A DNA stretch of 64,000 nt from SZUA-442 sp963792405 (GTDB taxonomy: Bacteria; Actinomycetota; Acidimicrobiia; Spongiisociales; UBA5794). Below are positions 25,630 to 34,668 of this stretch, in pieces (position 1 is the stretch's first letter; the number at the start of each line of letters is the position of its first letter). Position numbers and translations under genes: made by a program. The DNA is taken from the NCBI GenBank assembly GCA_963792405.1, contig CAWBVU010000005.1:62001-126000 (forward strand), read 5' to 3'. The notes beneath the pieces are model-generated. The model did not search any database, was not told the DNA's origin, and worked only from the letters and a program-made list of their open reading frames with translations.

Positions 25630-26889
25630 TCAGGACATGGCCGAGGCAATGGCCTCCGTGATGTGGCGTGCATCCTCGTCGATGCCGTAGATGATCCCCG
25701 ATTTCCTCGTGTGGAGCCACGGGAACCCGAGGAAGTAGATACCCGGAACGGGCGAGACGCCGCGATCGTGGAGCGGATGGCCGTCCTCGTCGAGGACGGG
25801 AACCTCGAGCCAGTCGAGCGAGGTCGTGAAGCCGGTGCACCAGATCACCGTACTCACGGAGGCATCGCCCAGATCGAGGGCGGACATCCCCCTCTCGGCG
25901 ACCTCCGGTCCCGCAGGTGCATCGATCGGGTCGTGATCCGCCGCCTGGACATCGAGCCCGTGATCCTCGACATACGCGTCGATGTGGCCTTTGAACTCGG
26001 CGGAGAACTCGTCGGCGAACGCGATGTGCTCTGCGAGTCCGTCGTCGGTCGTCAGCACGCCATCGGCCACGTCGCTGAACCGTCCCATGAGGGAGATGCC
26101 TTGTCGTTGCAGCGCCTGCAGGCTGACGGTTCGACCTCTGCGGCCGACACCGGAGACCTGGGGTTGGGCTGCAAAGCGCATCAGTGGATCCGGGAGGTCC
26201 TCAGTGCGTTGGTCCCACATGCCGAGATCCTCCATCCATGCGAGGGCATCGCGTCCGCGATACCTGCGGGGCACACGGGCGACCCTGCTGGTGCACAGAT
26301 ACACCGTACGGCCCGCAGCAACGAGATCCTCGGCGATCTGGCATCCCGACTGGCCACTCCCGATCACGACCACCGCCCCGTCAGGGAGCGCGTCGGCGGA
26401 GCGGTAGTCGGACGCATGGAGCTGCGTGATCCAGTCGGGTAGGCGCTCCCTGACCGCTGGGATCTTCGGGGCCTGCATCATGCCCGATGCCACGACGACG
26501 TTCCGAGCACGTATCGACTTCCTCGCCCCCGCCTGGTCGACCGTGTCGATGACGAAGCCTCCGTCGTCACCCGCCGCTTCGACTCGCTCGACCGTGACAC
26601 CAACCCGAATCGGGAGCGCATGGGTGGCGGCATACCGTTCGAAGGACGCGACGAGGTCGTCGCGCAGGTGGAAGCCATCGGGGTCGACCCCGGCATCTCG
26701 CGGGCCGGGCAGGTGGTTCATCCAGTTCGGCGTGTTCACGGCGAACGAATCCCAGCGCTGCGAACGCCACGACTCCCCGATCGCGCCTCGCTCGAGGATC
26801 ACGAAGTCGAGTCCCGACCGCTGGAGCTCATACCCGATGCCGAGACCGGCCTGGCCAGCGCCCACCACGACAACATCGAACTCAGACAC
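25630..26889 (-). CDS. flavin-containing monooxygenase-like NAD(P)/FAD oxidoreductase
   Basis: 419 residues from GTG 26889, preceded by GGAAGGCGG; an ATG at 26910 adds seven residues without a ribosome site. Motifs: FAD site VVVGAGQAGLGIGYEL, WDSFAVNTPNW, NAD(P) site VVIGSGQSGCQIAEDL, and IWCTGFTTSLDWL near the end, with a final GIYFLGFPWLHTRKSG typical of CzcO/MSMEG-type flavoproteins. It lies 71 bases downstream of the AmmeMemoRadiSam protein A gene in the same direction, so it may be the fourth gene of that operon. Substrate unknown. Confidence 0.87.
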   Translation of the reverse strand: MSEFDVVVVGAGQAGLGIGYELQRSGLDFVILERGAIGESWRSQRWDSFAVNTPNWMNHLPGPRDAGVDPDGFHLRDDLVASFERYAATHALPIRVGVTVERVEAAGDDGGFVIDTVDQAGARKSIRARNVVVASGMMQAPKIPAVRERLPDWITQLHASDYRSADALPDGAVVVIGSGQSGCQIAEDLVAAGRTVYLCTSRVARVPRRYRGRDALAWMEDLGMWDQRTEDLPDPLMRFAAQPQVSGVGRRGRTVSLQALQRQGISLMGRFSDVADGVLTTDDGLAEHIAFADEFSAEFKGHIDAYVEDHGLDVQAADHDPIDAPAGPEVAERGMSALDLGDASVSTVIWCTGFTTSLDWLEVPVLDEDGHPLHDRGVSPVPGIYFLGFPWLHTRKSGIIYGIDEDARHITEAIASAMS

Positions 26890-26960
26890 CGTGCCGCCTT
26901 CCGTCCGCATGCTGCGCGTGGGCTCTGTCCCCCCACGCTACACCGTGGGTACCGATGCGT

Positions 26961-27581
26961 TCATGCGGCTCCGGCGGACCGTTCGTACGTATGGACCGTG
27001 AAGCGGGCCGCCTCGACGGGACTCGGCCACGGATGAGGTCGGATACCCGCCTTGTACCAGAGCCGATCGACGAACTCGTCGGGATGGTCGAGACGTTCCC
27101 AGACCGAGGGCAGGAAGACCGCGACACGAGCTCCAGTGGTGAGCACGAGGCCATCGATGCCCGGCCGGAGCCGGTCGGTCACCTCCCCCCTGGTCCGCGC
27201 AGGAATGGGTTCGAGGGGAGAGAGCACCGAGATCTCGATCTCGAGATGGTCCCAGTCGAACGGCCGGAGAGGCGGCAGCCGTGGGTCCTCGAAGGCGGCG
27301 GCGTGGGCGTGTCTCGCCACCGAGAGCCCGAGCGCAGTCGTGGGATGGATCGAACCGATGCAGCCGTTCAGCTCTCCGGAGACTTCGAGGGTCACGAAGC
27401 ACGCCGCAGGTGATCGCAGTGCCATCGACCAGTCCTCGCCGACCACCAGACGATCCCGTGCGTCGTTGAACCCGTCGATGATCGTCCGCTCGGCGATGTC
27501 GAGGAGACGGACCTCGTCGGTGGCGTCGAGCCGCAGCGAAGATGAGCGACGATCCTGCTCAGCCGAAGGCGAATGCGCCAT
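26961..27581 (-). CDS. amrA: AmmeMemoRadiSam system protein A (AMMECR1 domain)
   Basis: 206 residues. The AMMECR1 domain is seen in FVTLEVSGELNGCIGSI (landmark LNGCIGSI, the conserved LRGCIGt-type motif), the HAHAAAFEDPRLPPL segment and IEISVLSPLEPI. The protein is cytoplasmic, with no signal. Its start lies 23 bases inside the end of the protein B gene, so the two are translationally linked. The biochemical role of AMMECR1 in bacteria is not known. Confidence 0.93.
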   Translation of the reverse strand: MAHSPSAEQDRRSSSLRLDATDEVRLLDIAERTIIDGFNDARDRLVVGEDWSMALRSPAACFVTLEVSGELNGCIGSIHPTTALGLSVARHAHAAAFEDPRLPPLRPFDWDHLEIEISVLSPLEPIPARTRGEVTDRLRPGIDGLVLTTGARVAVFLPSVWERLDHPDEFVDRLWYKAGIRPHPWPSPVEAARFTVHTYERSAGAA

Positions 27582-28365
27582 ACCCCACCACGCGTTCCCG
27601 ATCCCCTGCCGTGTCCCCGGAGTTCCTCAGGTCGAGTTCCTCCACCCAGAGGCCTCGTTCCCTCGCCACCGCCAACAGTCCCCGGAGTGGTCGTGCCCCG
27701 CAGGCGTCCTGGTCGCCGATCCCTTCCGGATGCAGGGCCGCGATCTCGGATGCCGTCGCCCGATCGAGGGCCACCGCCCGGCCGTACTCGTGGTAGTGCG
27801 AGAGGTCCGTGCTGATCACGATGAGCGTCTCGGCACCACCCCAGCAGTGGTCGAGGGTGCGAGCCACCTCATCGGTGGTGGCGTCACCGACGACGAGCGG
27901 CAGCAGTGTGAACTCGTCGAGCATCGTCTGGAGGAAGGGGAGCTGGACCTCGAGGCTGTGTTCGAATCGATGGGCATGATCGTCGATCGTGATGCAGTCC
28001 AGGTCGAGGGCCGATCTGCGGAGATCCACATCGACGGACACCGTCCCGAGTGGCGTGCCGAAGGCGTCAGATCCCGGCACGGCCAGTCCCCGGAACAGGA
28101 CACGATGGCTCGGGCCGAGCAGTATGACCCGACGGATGCTCGATCGGGCAGGCTCGAGTCGCAGGTAGGCGCTGGCGGCGATCGGCCCCGAGTACTGCAG
28201 ACCGGCATGGGGGACCACGATGGCCTTGGGAACGGGTGCCGACGGGTCCGGGACCCTGGCGTCCGCAACGGATCTGGCGATGATTCCGCGTAGGCCCGCA
28301 GGGGACGACGGGTAGAAGAGCCCTGCGACGGCCGCCGGTCGCACGATGGTGTTCGAAGCGCTCAC
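27559..28365 (-). CDS. amrB: AmmeMemoRadiSam system protein B (Memo-like)
   Basis: 268 residues from GTG 28365, preceded by GGGAGG and overlapping the radical SAM stop (GTGA). The Memo fold is recognisable from RPAAVAGLFYP, VVPHAGLQYSG, VILLGPSHR and STDLSHYH, the last three holding the histidines that coordinate metal in the Memo/LigB superfamily. C-terminal DQDACGARPL is also conserved. The family is related to class III extradiol dioxygenases, but the reaction of bacterial members is unknown. Confidence 0.93.
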   Translation of the reverse strand: MSASNTIVRPAAVAGLFYPSSPAGLRGIIARSVADARVPDPSAPVPKAIVVPHAGLQYSGPIAASAYLRLEPARSSIRRVILLGPSHRVLFRGLAVPGSDAFGTPLGTVSVDVDLRRSALDLDCITIDDHAHRFEHSLEVQLPFLQTMLDEFTLLPLVVGDATTDEVARTLDHCWGGAETLIVISTDLSHYHEYGRAVALDRATASEIAALHPEGIGDQDACGARPLRGLLAVARERGLWVEELDLRNSGDTAGDRERVVGYGAFAFG

Positions 28366-29462
28366 AACGGCCCTCCCCTGTGCGCGAACCCACGGAAGGA
28401 CACCGGCTGGCGGCGGGAGCCCCAGTCGCCGGCCGGTCCGTCGAACACCCCGGGGAGCAGCGCCCCACACCGTGCGCAACGGCCCGAGTCGTCGAGTCGG
28501 TAGTCGGAGAGCACGTACCAATCCCTCACGATCACCGGCTCGCCGCAGCCCTGACACCGCGTGGTCCCCCCTTCGACGTCGTGGACGTTGCCGGTGTAGG
28601 CATGGTGCACACCATTGGACAGTGCAATGCGGCGGGCTCGTCGCAACGTCTCCGGCGGGGTCGGTGGCCGATCGAGCATCCGGTAGTCGGGATGGAAGGC
28701 CGTGAAGTGCATGGGCACGTCGGGCCCGAGGGTGGCGACCACCCAGGAGGTCATCTCGTCGAGCTCCTCGTCGCTGTCGTTCAGGCCGGGGATCAGCAGG
28801 GTCGTCAGCTCCACCCAGACGTCGGTGTCGCGGAGGTACTCGAGCGTCTCGAGCACCGCCCCCAACTCCGCACCGCAGACATGCCGGTAGAAATCCTCCG
28901 TGAAGCCCTTCAGGTCGACGTTGGCGGCATCGATGTGCGCGTAGAACTCGGCCCGCGGCTCCGGACACATGTAGCCCGCGGTGACGGCGACGGCCCGGAG
29001 TCCGAGTGCATGGCAGGCGTCGGCGACGTCCACGGCGTATTCCATGAAGATCGTCGGGTCGTTGTAGGTGAACGCGACGCTCCGGCATCCGAGGTCGAGG
29101 GCCGCTTTGGCGATCATCGACGGCGATGCCTCGTCGGCGAGGGTGTCGATCTCCTTCGACTTGGAGATGTCCCAGTTCTGGCAGAAGCGACAGGCGAGAT
29201 TGCAGCCTGCGGTCCCGAACGAGAAGACTGCCGACCCGGGGAGGAAGTGGTTGAGGGGCTTCTTCTCGATCGGATCGACGCAGAATCCACTCGACCGGCC
29301 GTACGTGTACAGCACGATCGCGTCGTCCTCGCGGCCTCGAACGAAGCACACACCGCGCTGGCCCTCACGGAGCTTGCAGGCGCGGGGGCACAGGTCGCAC
29401 TGCACCCGGCCGTCGTCGAGCATGTGCCAGTACGTCGTGGCGACGGTGAAGCGGTCGCCCAT
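28362..29462 (-). CDS. amrS: AmmeMemoRadiSam system radical SAM enzyme
   Basis: 366 residues. The radical SAM cluster motif is CxxxCxxC at C87, C91 and C94 (GCNLACRFCQNWDIS). An N-terminal cysteine set (C22, C25, C29, C39) and a C-terminal pair of CxxC motifs (CQGC and CARC) may bind zinc or additional clusters. The core FTYNDPTIFMEYA and the AANVDLKGFTEDFY segment match the PflA-related family of the AmmeMemoRadiSam system. It is the first gene of a three- or four-gene minus-strand operon. Catalytic target unknown. Confidence 0.95.
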   Translation of the reverse strand: MGDRFTVATTYWHMLDDGRVQCDLCPRACKLREGQRGVCFVRGREDDAIVLYTYGRSSGFCVDPIEKKPLNHFLPGSAVFSFGTAGCNLACRFCQNWDISKSKEIDTLADEASPSMIAKAALDLGCRSVAFTYNDPTIFMEYAVDVADACHALGLRAVAVTAGYMCPEPRAEFYAHIDAANVDLKGFTEDFYRHVCGAELGAVLETLEYLRDTDVWVELTTLLIPGLNDSDEELDEMTSWVVATLGPDVPMHFTAFHPDYRMLDRPPTPPETLRRARRIALSNGVHHAYTGNVHDVEGGTTRCQGCGEPVIVRDWYVLSDYRLDDSGRCARCGALLPGVFDGPAGDWGSRRQPVSFRGFAHRGGPL

Positions 29463-29731
29463 GGCTCATTCCCCTCGTGGGCACGGTGCCCGCGTGTCAA
29501 CCGACCGTGGGATCAGCACCTCACACGAACACCATATCACCGGCGCTCGAAAGCGTGGGAGGTGTGGCGGACCCCGTCGACGCCGGCGAGGAGGTGGTCC
29601 ACGCTGCAGGACGGTCGGCCCACCCGATGAGGGGATGAGAGGTCCCTGGAACCCTCTGCTGCGGTGCCGGACACACGCGGCCGGCGCCGGAAACACGTAG
29701 GGTCTGACTCCACCCATACATGAGGAGCACC

Positions 29732-30664
29732 ATGCGCGTCGGCGGATCCATGACCGAGGTCATCGGCGGCACACCCGTCGTGCAGCTCCGACACGTCGTG
29801 CCCCCCGGCGCCGCCGACGTGTTCGTGAAGCTCGAGTGGTTCAACCCCACGGGCTCCTACAAGGATCGCATGGCGCTCGCCATGGTCGAGGAGGCCGAGC
29901 GGCGGGGCGACCTCCGACCGGGAATGACCGTCGTCGAGTACACCGGTGGCAGCACCGGGTCGTCGCTCGCCTACGTCTGCGCAGCGAAGGGCTACCGATT
30001 CAGGGTGGTGTCCTCGGACGCCTTCTCCCCGGAGAAGCTCAGGACGATGGAGGCCTTCGGCGCGGAACTGACGATCGTGCCGAGCGACGGAGGACGGATC
30101 ACGCCCGACCTCGTGCCGCGCATGATCGAGAAGGCGAAGGAGTACGCCACGGCTCCTGACAGCTACTGGACGGACCAGCTCAACAACCGCGACTCCATCG
30201 TGGGGTATCGCGGCGTCGGCGACGAGCTCCTCGAGCAGATGGACCGCCCGATCGACGTGTTCTGCGCCACCGTCGGCACCGCAGGTCTGGCCATGGGTGT
30301 GTCGTCCTCACTCCGTGACGGGGGCTCACCCGCCCGCATCGTGATCTTCGAGCCTTCCCAGACACCGGTCATCACGGAGGGAAGGGCGGGCACCCACAGG
30401 GTGGAGGGAGCAGGGATCGGGTTCATTCCCCCTCTCCTCGAGCCTGACCGATACGACGAAGCCCGCGCCATCGACGAGGCCGAGGGACGGCTGATGGCCA
30501 GGCGTCTCGCCGCCGAGGAAGGACTCCTCGCTGGCACGTCGAGCGGCATGAACGTCGCCGGCGCCGTCGAGATCGCCCGGGAGCTGGGAGCCGGCCACAC
30601 GGTGGTGACCGTCGCCTGCGACACGGGCCTGAAGTACATGGCGGGGGACCTCTACACGGCATAG
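29732..30664 (+). CDS. PLP-dependent cysteine synthase-family enzyme
   Basis: 310 residues from ATG 29732, which has GAGGAG upstream; ATG 29720 and ATG 29750 are alternatives. Signature: NPTGSYKDRMA with PLP-binding K44, the TGGSTGSS phosphate or substrate loop, and GTSSGMNVAGA near the C-terminus. The fold is beta-family type II (CysK/CBS/SbnA-like). Sulfide, cystathionine or other nucleophile use cannot be decided. TAGGGT about 35 bases upstream resembles the -10 also seen ahead of the amidohydrolase gene. Confidence 0.9.
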   Translation: MRVGGSMTEVIGGTPVVQLRHVVPPGAADVFVKLEWFNPTGSYKDRMALAMVEEAERRGDLRPGMTVVEYTGGSTGSSLAYVCAAKGYRFRVVSSDAFSPEKLRTMEAFGAELTIVPSDGGRITPDLVPRMIEKAKEYATAPDSYWTDQLNNRDSIVGYRGVGDELLEQMDRPIDVFCATVGTAGLAMGVSSSLRDGGSPARIVIFEPSQTPVITEGRAGTHRVEGAGIGFIPPLLEPDRYDEARAIDEAEGRLMARRLAAEEGLLAGTSSGMNVAGAVEIARELGAGHTVVTVACDTGLKYMAGDLYTA

Positions 30665-30752
30665 CTGCGCACCGTCGACGATTCCCTCTGTCGCAGGTCG
30701 CGCGTCAGGCGTACGGTGAAGGTGAAGGCTTCGCGAGCGAGGGAGGTGAACA

Positions 30753-31196
30753 GTGTCTCCCGCACGAGAGCGCTGGTACCGCAGCCTGTTCTGGATCGCC
30801 GCCGTCTACGACATCGTGCTCGGCATCGCGTTCATGTTCTTCGCACGACCGATCTTCGAGTGGATCGGCATCGAGGACACGCTCCCCGAGTACATGAGCT
30901 ACATCTCGCTGATCGCTGCGTTCCTGTTCGTGATCGGGGTCGCCTACGTGCTCATCGCCGTCGGTGACCTGCATCGCAACAGGGACCTCGTCACGGTCGG
31001 CGTCCTGTACAAGGTGGCTTACTTCTCGGTGGCGCTCTGGTACCTGATCGACGGCGTGTACCCACACATCCTGTTCTTCTACGTGTTCGGGCTCGCCGAC
31101 CTGGTGTTCGCCGTCGCCATGACCGAGTGCCGCATCTTCCTCGCCCGCCACGAGAAGGCGTGGATGGACGGGATGGCGCATCCCGCCGGCGTCTAG
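30753..31196 (+). CDS. small four-helix membrane protein
   Basis: 147 residues from GTG 30753 with GGGAGGTGA upstream. Four hydrophobic segments at about 10-30, 45-67, 78-95 and 105-125, with acidic loops (EDTLPEY). Tyr/Phe-rich helices (YFSVALWYLIDGVY, LFFYVFGLADLVFA) are its most distinctive feature. No known family recognised. Stands alone between a PLP enzyme and a hairpin. Confidence 0.7.
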   Translation: MSPARERWYRSLFWIAAVYDIVLGIAFMFFARPIFEWIGIEDTLPEYMSYISLIAAFLFVIGVAYVLIAVGDLHRNRDLVTVGVLYKVAYFSVALWYLIDGVYPHILFFYVFGLADLVFAVAMTECRIFLARHEKAWMDGMAHPAGV

Positions 31197-31204
31197 CGGT
31201 CCCT

Positions 31205-31231
31205 CGACGCCGAGCCTTCGGCGCGGCGTCG
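31205..31231 (+). terminator. hairpin after the small membrane protein gene
   Basis: CGACGCCG and CGGCGTCG form an 8-bp stem with an 11-base loop that can itself fold (GCC..GGC), 8 bases after the stop. Probably a factor-independent or pausing structure. Confidence 0.45.
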
Positions 31232-31254
31232 TGACGGGACGGGAGGAGGTGGCC

Positions 31255-31713
31255 GTGAGCACGAGCAACCACATCATCGACGACGTACTGGGGTACGGCG
31301 GCTTGGGCCTCGCAGCCGCGGCCTTCGTGTCGGTCGTGGCGAATCCGGAGATCGCGGGCAACAGGAACGTCATTCCCGCCCTCGCTGGCCTCGTGATGGT
31401 CGTGTGGATGGGGCTCGCGACGGCTCGCCACCTGTCGGCCCACAGGAAGGGGTCCGGAGGCACGCTGATGCTCACGGCATGGGGTCTGCTCGCGGGCCTG
31501 CTCGCGTTCGCCATCTTGCAAGGCCTCGACACGGCGGCGTTCGACGACGGGATCGTCGATGGGCTGCTGGACCTCGCCGCCGCACCGCCACGGCTGGTGC
31601 TGATGGTGCCGCTGATCCTCGCCTCGGTCGCGGTCCTCCGCGATCGGGGCATGGCGTTGCCGACGGGCACGCTGCCGAAGGCCCCTCCGGGAGCCCCGAG
31701 GAGCACATCGTGA
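31255..31713 (+). CDS. small membrane protein
   Basis: 152 residues from GTG 31255, which follows GGGAGGAGG. Four hydrophobic stretches (about 13-30, 40-55, 70-92, 110-127) with an Ala/Leu-rich composition, then a Pro-rich tail. The stop overlaps the start of the GyrI-like gene (GTGA), implying a functional pair. Family not recognised. Confidence 0.65.
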   Translation: MSTSNHIIDDVLGYGGLGLAAAAFVSVVANPEIAGNRNVIPALAGLVMVVWMGLATARHLSAHRKGSGGTLMLTAWGLLAGLLAFAILQGLDTAAFDDGIVDGLLDLAAAPPRLVLMVPLILASVAVLRDRGMALPTGTLPKAPPGAPRSTS

Positions 31714-32186
31714 CCACGACGCTGACGCTGCTCCAGGAGGCGACGGTCGTGCGATTCGACGGCTTCCGTCCCGATCCCGAGGCATCGGCCCATGCCGCGA
31801 TGCAGTCGTGGCTCTCCGACCATCCGGAGGTCCCCTCACCGCGTCGCGTGCTCGGCCACAACATCGATCGCGAGGGGAGGCCTGCGCACGACGTCGACAA
31901 CGAGGGATACCGGCTGGAGCTGATCGTCCCACCCGACCTGGCGGCCGCCGTCGATGACGCCACGGTCGGCACGCTCGAGGGAGGCCGCTTTGCGGCGATG
32001 ACGATCGAGGGATCCTTCGATGCAGATCCTCAGGGGTCGTGGATCGCAGAGGGGTGGCAGCGTCTCCACGTCGAGCTCAGCTCGCATGGGCTCCACCCGC
32101 ATCCCTCGGGCCGGTGGTACGAGGAGTGGCTACCCCCGAGCGAGCCCGGCACCGTGCGCTTCTGCCTGCTCGCCGAGATCATGTGA
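31710..32186 (+). CDS. GyrI-like/AraC effector-binding domain protein
   Basis: 158 residues from GTG 31710 in a GTGA overlap with the preceding gene. The core (YRLELIVPPDLAAAVDD, then GGRFAAMTIEGS, WQRLHVELSSHGLHP, and GRWYEEWLP..FCLLAEI) follows the GyrI-like small-molecule-binding fold, as in SbmC and AraC-type effector domains, but no DNA-binding domain is attached. Cytoplasmic. It may bind a ligand or detoxify a compound; coupling with a membrane protein gene suggests a transport or stress context. Confidence 0.75.
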   Translation: MTTTLTLLQEATVVRFDGFRPDPEASAHAAMQSWLSDHPEVPSPRRVLGHNIDREGRPAHDVDNEGYRLELIVPPDLAAAVDDATVGTLEGGRFAAMTIEGSFDADPQGSWIAEGWQRLHVELSSHGLHPHPSGRWYEEWLPPSEPGTVRFCLLAEIM

Positions 32187-32235
32187 GACGCCGCCGCCAG
32201 GCTCGAGGGCGCAGCCGCGTCGGCGGGACTCCCGA

Positions 32236-32601
32236 TCACGCCCAGGTCGAGATGGTGATGACGAGCGCCGCGGTGGCGAGAGCCATGACCAGGGCAAACG
32301 CACCGACGACCCCCCATGTCCGGGTGCGGGCGTAGTACCCCGCGCTGTTGATCGCCGAGTAGACCGTGCCGCCGAGCGCCGCCGCCATGAGGAGACTGGG
32401 AACGGGCTCGTACCCGACCGCCAGGATCAGGGATCCGGATACGACGAGCGTGATCCCGAGGAGGTACTCGGCGGCGAGATGGAACCAGATCGCCGGGTCA
32501 CCCCCTGCCACTTCGGGGACCTGCCTCGTGGCGAGCAGGAGGGTCCAGAGCCCGATGATGCCGACTCCGACGACGAGTGCGAACCATCCCACGAACACCA
32601 T
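32236..32601 (-). CDS. small four-helix membrane protein
   Basis: 121 residues if translation begins at the GTG/ATG pair near 32601, where a GGAGGGAGC site precedes; an ATG at 32652 is a poorer candidate. Four hydrophobic segments, with the central AEYLLGITLVVSGSLILAVGYEP the best-formed. Family not recognised. It is the last gene of a minus-strand group with another membrane protein and a B12-type radical SAM enzyme, and is separated from them by about 70 bases. Confidence 0.6.
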   Translation of the reverse strand: MVFVGWFALVVGVGIIGLWTLLLATRQVPEVAGGDPAIWFHLAAEYLLGITLVVSGSLILAVGYEPVPSLLMAAALGGTVYSAINSAGYYARTRTWGVVGAFALVMALATAALVITISTWA

Positions 32602-32674
32602 CACGGCGCTCCCTCCAGACGACGAGACGGCCCGCCGCATCGGCGCGCGCATGGGCGTGAGGGGACCCCTGCCG

Positions 32675-33163
32675 TCATCCCGCTGCGACGATCATCCCGA
32701 TGCCGATCAGCACGAGGGCGATGTGGATGGCGAGGAGGCTCAGGCGAGGCGTCCCGTACGGGTCGTCGAGCGAGTACGGCACGGGGAGGAAGCGGTACCA
32801 GAACCACATGCCCAGCATCCCGCCGGTGGAGATGCCGATGAGGACGATCAGCCACCCAGCAGTCGCAGCGCCGCTGGTCGCGATCGCCATCCCGATCAGG
32901 CCCACGGATGCCGACAACGCAGGCACGACGAGCAGATAGCGAAGCGCGGGCCGGTCCACACTCGCCCACAGCGCCGTCGGCATGGCGAACCAGGCGAAGG
33001 CGATCGCCAGGACCGCCCATGTGGGACCGTCGTTCGAGACGGCCAGGCCGGTGATGACGCCGAGCGCCACCGAGCTCACGAAGGTGAGGCGATGGACCCT
33101 GCGGGTCATCCATGGGTTCGTCGTGAGCTCGATGCCCTCTCGGGTCCCCATCGCCATCATCAT
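32675..33163 (-). CDS. membrane protein coupled to the radical SAM gene
   Basis: 162 residues from ATG 33163, which overlaps the radical SAM stop (ATGA). Five hydrophobic segments with a basic N-terminus (WMTRRVHRLTFVSS). A conserved-looking loop YRFLPVPYSLDDPYG lies between the last two. No domain recognised. The overlap implies shared function with the radical SAM protein, such as modification of a membrane lipid or membrane protein. Confidence 0.65.
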   Translation of the reverse strand: MMMAMGTREGIELTTNPWMTRRVHRLTFVSSVALGVITGLAVSNDGPTWAVLAIAFAWFAMPTALWASVDRPALRYLLVVPALSASVGLIGMAIATSGAATAGWLIVLIGISTGGMLGMWFWYRFLPVPYSLDDPYGTPRLSLLAIHIALVLIGIGMIVAAG

Positions 33164-34485
33164 GCCCCCGCCGCGAGCGCCGGGTGCGTCATGCCCCTGG
33201 CCGCCTGCGCCTTGAACCCCGCACGACGACGGGTCAGGTTCTCCAACGAGTAGATCTCCCTGCCGAGGTCCACGAGACCGGCCTCGAGGTCGGCGACGGT
33301 CATGTCGCGGGGCACGAAGTTCACGTCGAAGAGCGTGCACATCTCCCACGCGCCCGGTCGCAGGATCCTCCCCTCGGCGAGGAGCCTGGCGTACAGCGGA
33401 GTGCCCGGGAACGGGGTGAGCACCGTGATCTGCACGTCGAACGGGCTCGTCTCCTCGACGAAGTGGGCGACGGACTCGAAGACTTCCGGCCCGTCGCCGT
33501 CGAGACCGAGGATGAAGCAGGCATTCAGCGCGATGCCGTGCCCCTGAACGGTCTCGACGGCGTCCCTGTACCGATCGAGCCTCGAGCGCTTCCAGTTGCG
33601 CTTCGTCTCGAGTCCGTCGAGTGCGGAGGGGTTGACGCTCTCGAAGCCGATGAGGATCTCCCTGCATCCTGCGTCGTGCATCATCGACAGGAGCACGTGG
33701 TCGTCGGCCACCGATACGTCGGTCTCGGTGAACCAGTGGACTCCCTCGTGGCCGATGGCGTCGACGAGGTCATACGATCGGCGCTTCGCGACGAAGGTGT
33801 TGTCATCGGCGAGCTCGACGAACGGGTCCGCCCAGATCTCCTTCATCGCCCTGATCTCCTTGCCGACGTTCGCCGGCGGCTTGAGCTTGTACCTGGGCGA
33901 CAACAGCACCGACGAGGCGCAGAACTCGCACCGCCACGGGCATCCACGCTGGGTCTGCACCGTGAGGCGGTTGTAGCGGTCGGGATCGAGCAGGTCGTAT
34001 CTGGGAATCGGTCCGTCGGCGAGGTCGTACATCCCGTCGGCCCTGTAGACGCCCGAGAGTCTCCCTGCGACAGCATCGTCGAGGACCTGCGGCCACACCG
34101 ACTCACCCTCCCCGACGACGACGGCGTCGCAGTGGGAGAGCGCCTCGTCGGGCAGCGTCGTGACGTGGAGACCGCCGATCACGGTGGTCGCACCGGCGGC
34201 CCGGAAACGTTCGGCGAGCTCGTAGGCGTCCTTGACCTGGGCCGAGTAGGTGGAGATCGCCGCGACGTCGCAGTCGGGGAGGGTCAGGTCATCGATCTCG
34301 TCGACCTCGTGGTACGACACGTCGAAGCGACCGTCGGTGAGGGCGGCGAGGGTCAGGAGGCCGAGGCTCGGGAGGGAGGCGATCGTCTTGCCGCGTTCGA
34401 CGAACCCCGGAAGACTCAGGCCGAGCGCCGTCAGCTCCGGGTTGTAGGCCCGGACCCCCGACATCGCGATGAAAGCGATATGCAT
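33160..34485 (-). CDS. B12-binding-type radical SAM protein
   Basis: 441 residues. The N-terminal 160 residues form a Rossmann-like cobalamin-binding-type domain (DVAAISTYSAQVKDAYELA and TTVIGGLHVTTLPDEAL), but no clear DxHxxG cobalt-ligand motif is visible. The radical SAM domain has CxxxCxxC at C182, C186 and C189 (RGCPWRCEFC), the GFESVNP and ACFILGLDGDG segments, and a PGTPLYARL motif common to this family (as in BchE/HpnJ-like enzymes). Its 3' end overlaps a membrane protein gene. Probable role is modification of a hydrophobic or polyketide/lipid substrate; unproven. Confidence 0.88.
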   Translation of the reverse strand: MHIAFIAMSGVRAYNPELTALGLSLPGFVERGKTIASLPSLGLLTLAALTDGRFDVSYHEVDEIDDLTLPDCDVAAISTYSAQVKDAYELAERFRAAGATTVIGGLHVTTLPDEALSHCDAVVVGEGESVWPQVLDDAVAGRLSGVYRADGMYDLADGPIPRYDLLDPDRYNRLTVQTQRGCPWRCEFCASSVLLSPRYKLKPPANVGKEIRAMKEIWADPFVELADDNTFVAKRRSYDLVDAIGHEGVHWFTETDVSVADDHVLLSMMHDAGCREILIGFESVNPSALDGLETKRNWKRSRLDRYRDAVETVQGHGIALNACFILGLDGDGPEVFESVAHFVEETSPFDVQITVLTPFPGTPLYARLLAEGRILRPGAWEMCTLFDVNFVPRDMTVADLEAGLVDLGREIYSLENLTRRRAGFKAQAARGMTHPALAAGA

Positions 34486-34668
34486 GGCGCCGCCCCTCGG
34501 CCTCTCCCCCCAATGTACACCTCGCGATCACGGGTGCGTCACCGGCCTTCGTGCCCCGCGCAAGGATGGATGCCACCCGCTTCACCGCAGGAAGGGTGCT
34601 GGGCGGGAGGGTCCGGCCCGTGGCCGACGCGGTCGGCTACCGTTGCACCTCTCTCCGGGGACCGATCG

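Noticed and set aside
33184..34668. 495-residue N-terminal extension of the TPR cyclase frame
   Set aside because: It overlaps the radical SAM gene on the opposite strand; the cyclase domain begins naturally at ATG 34669.
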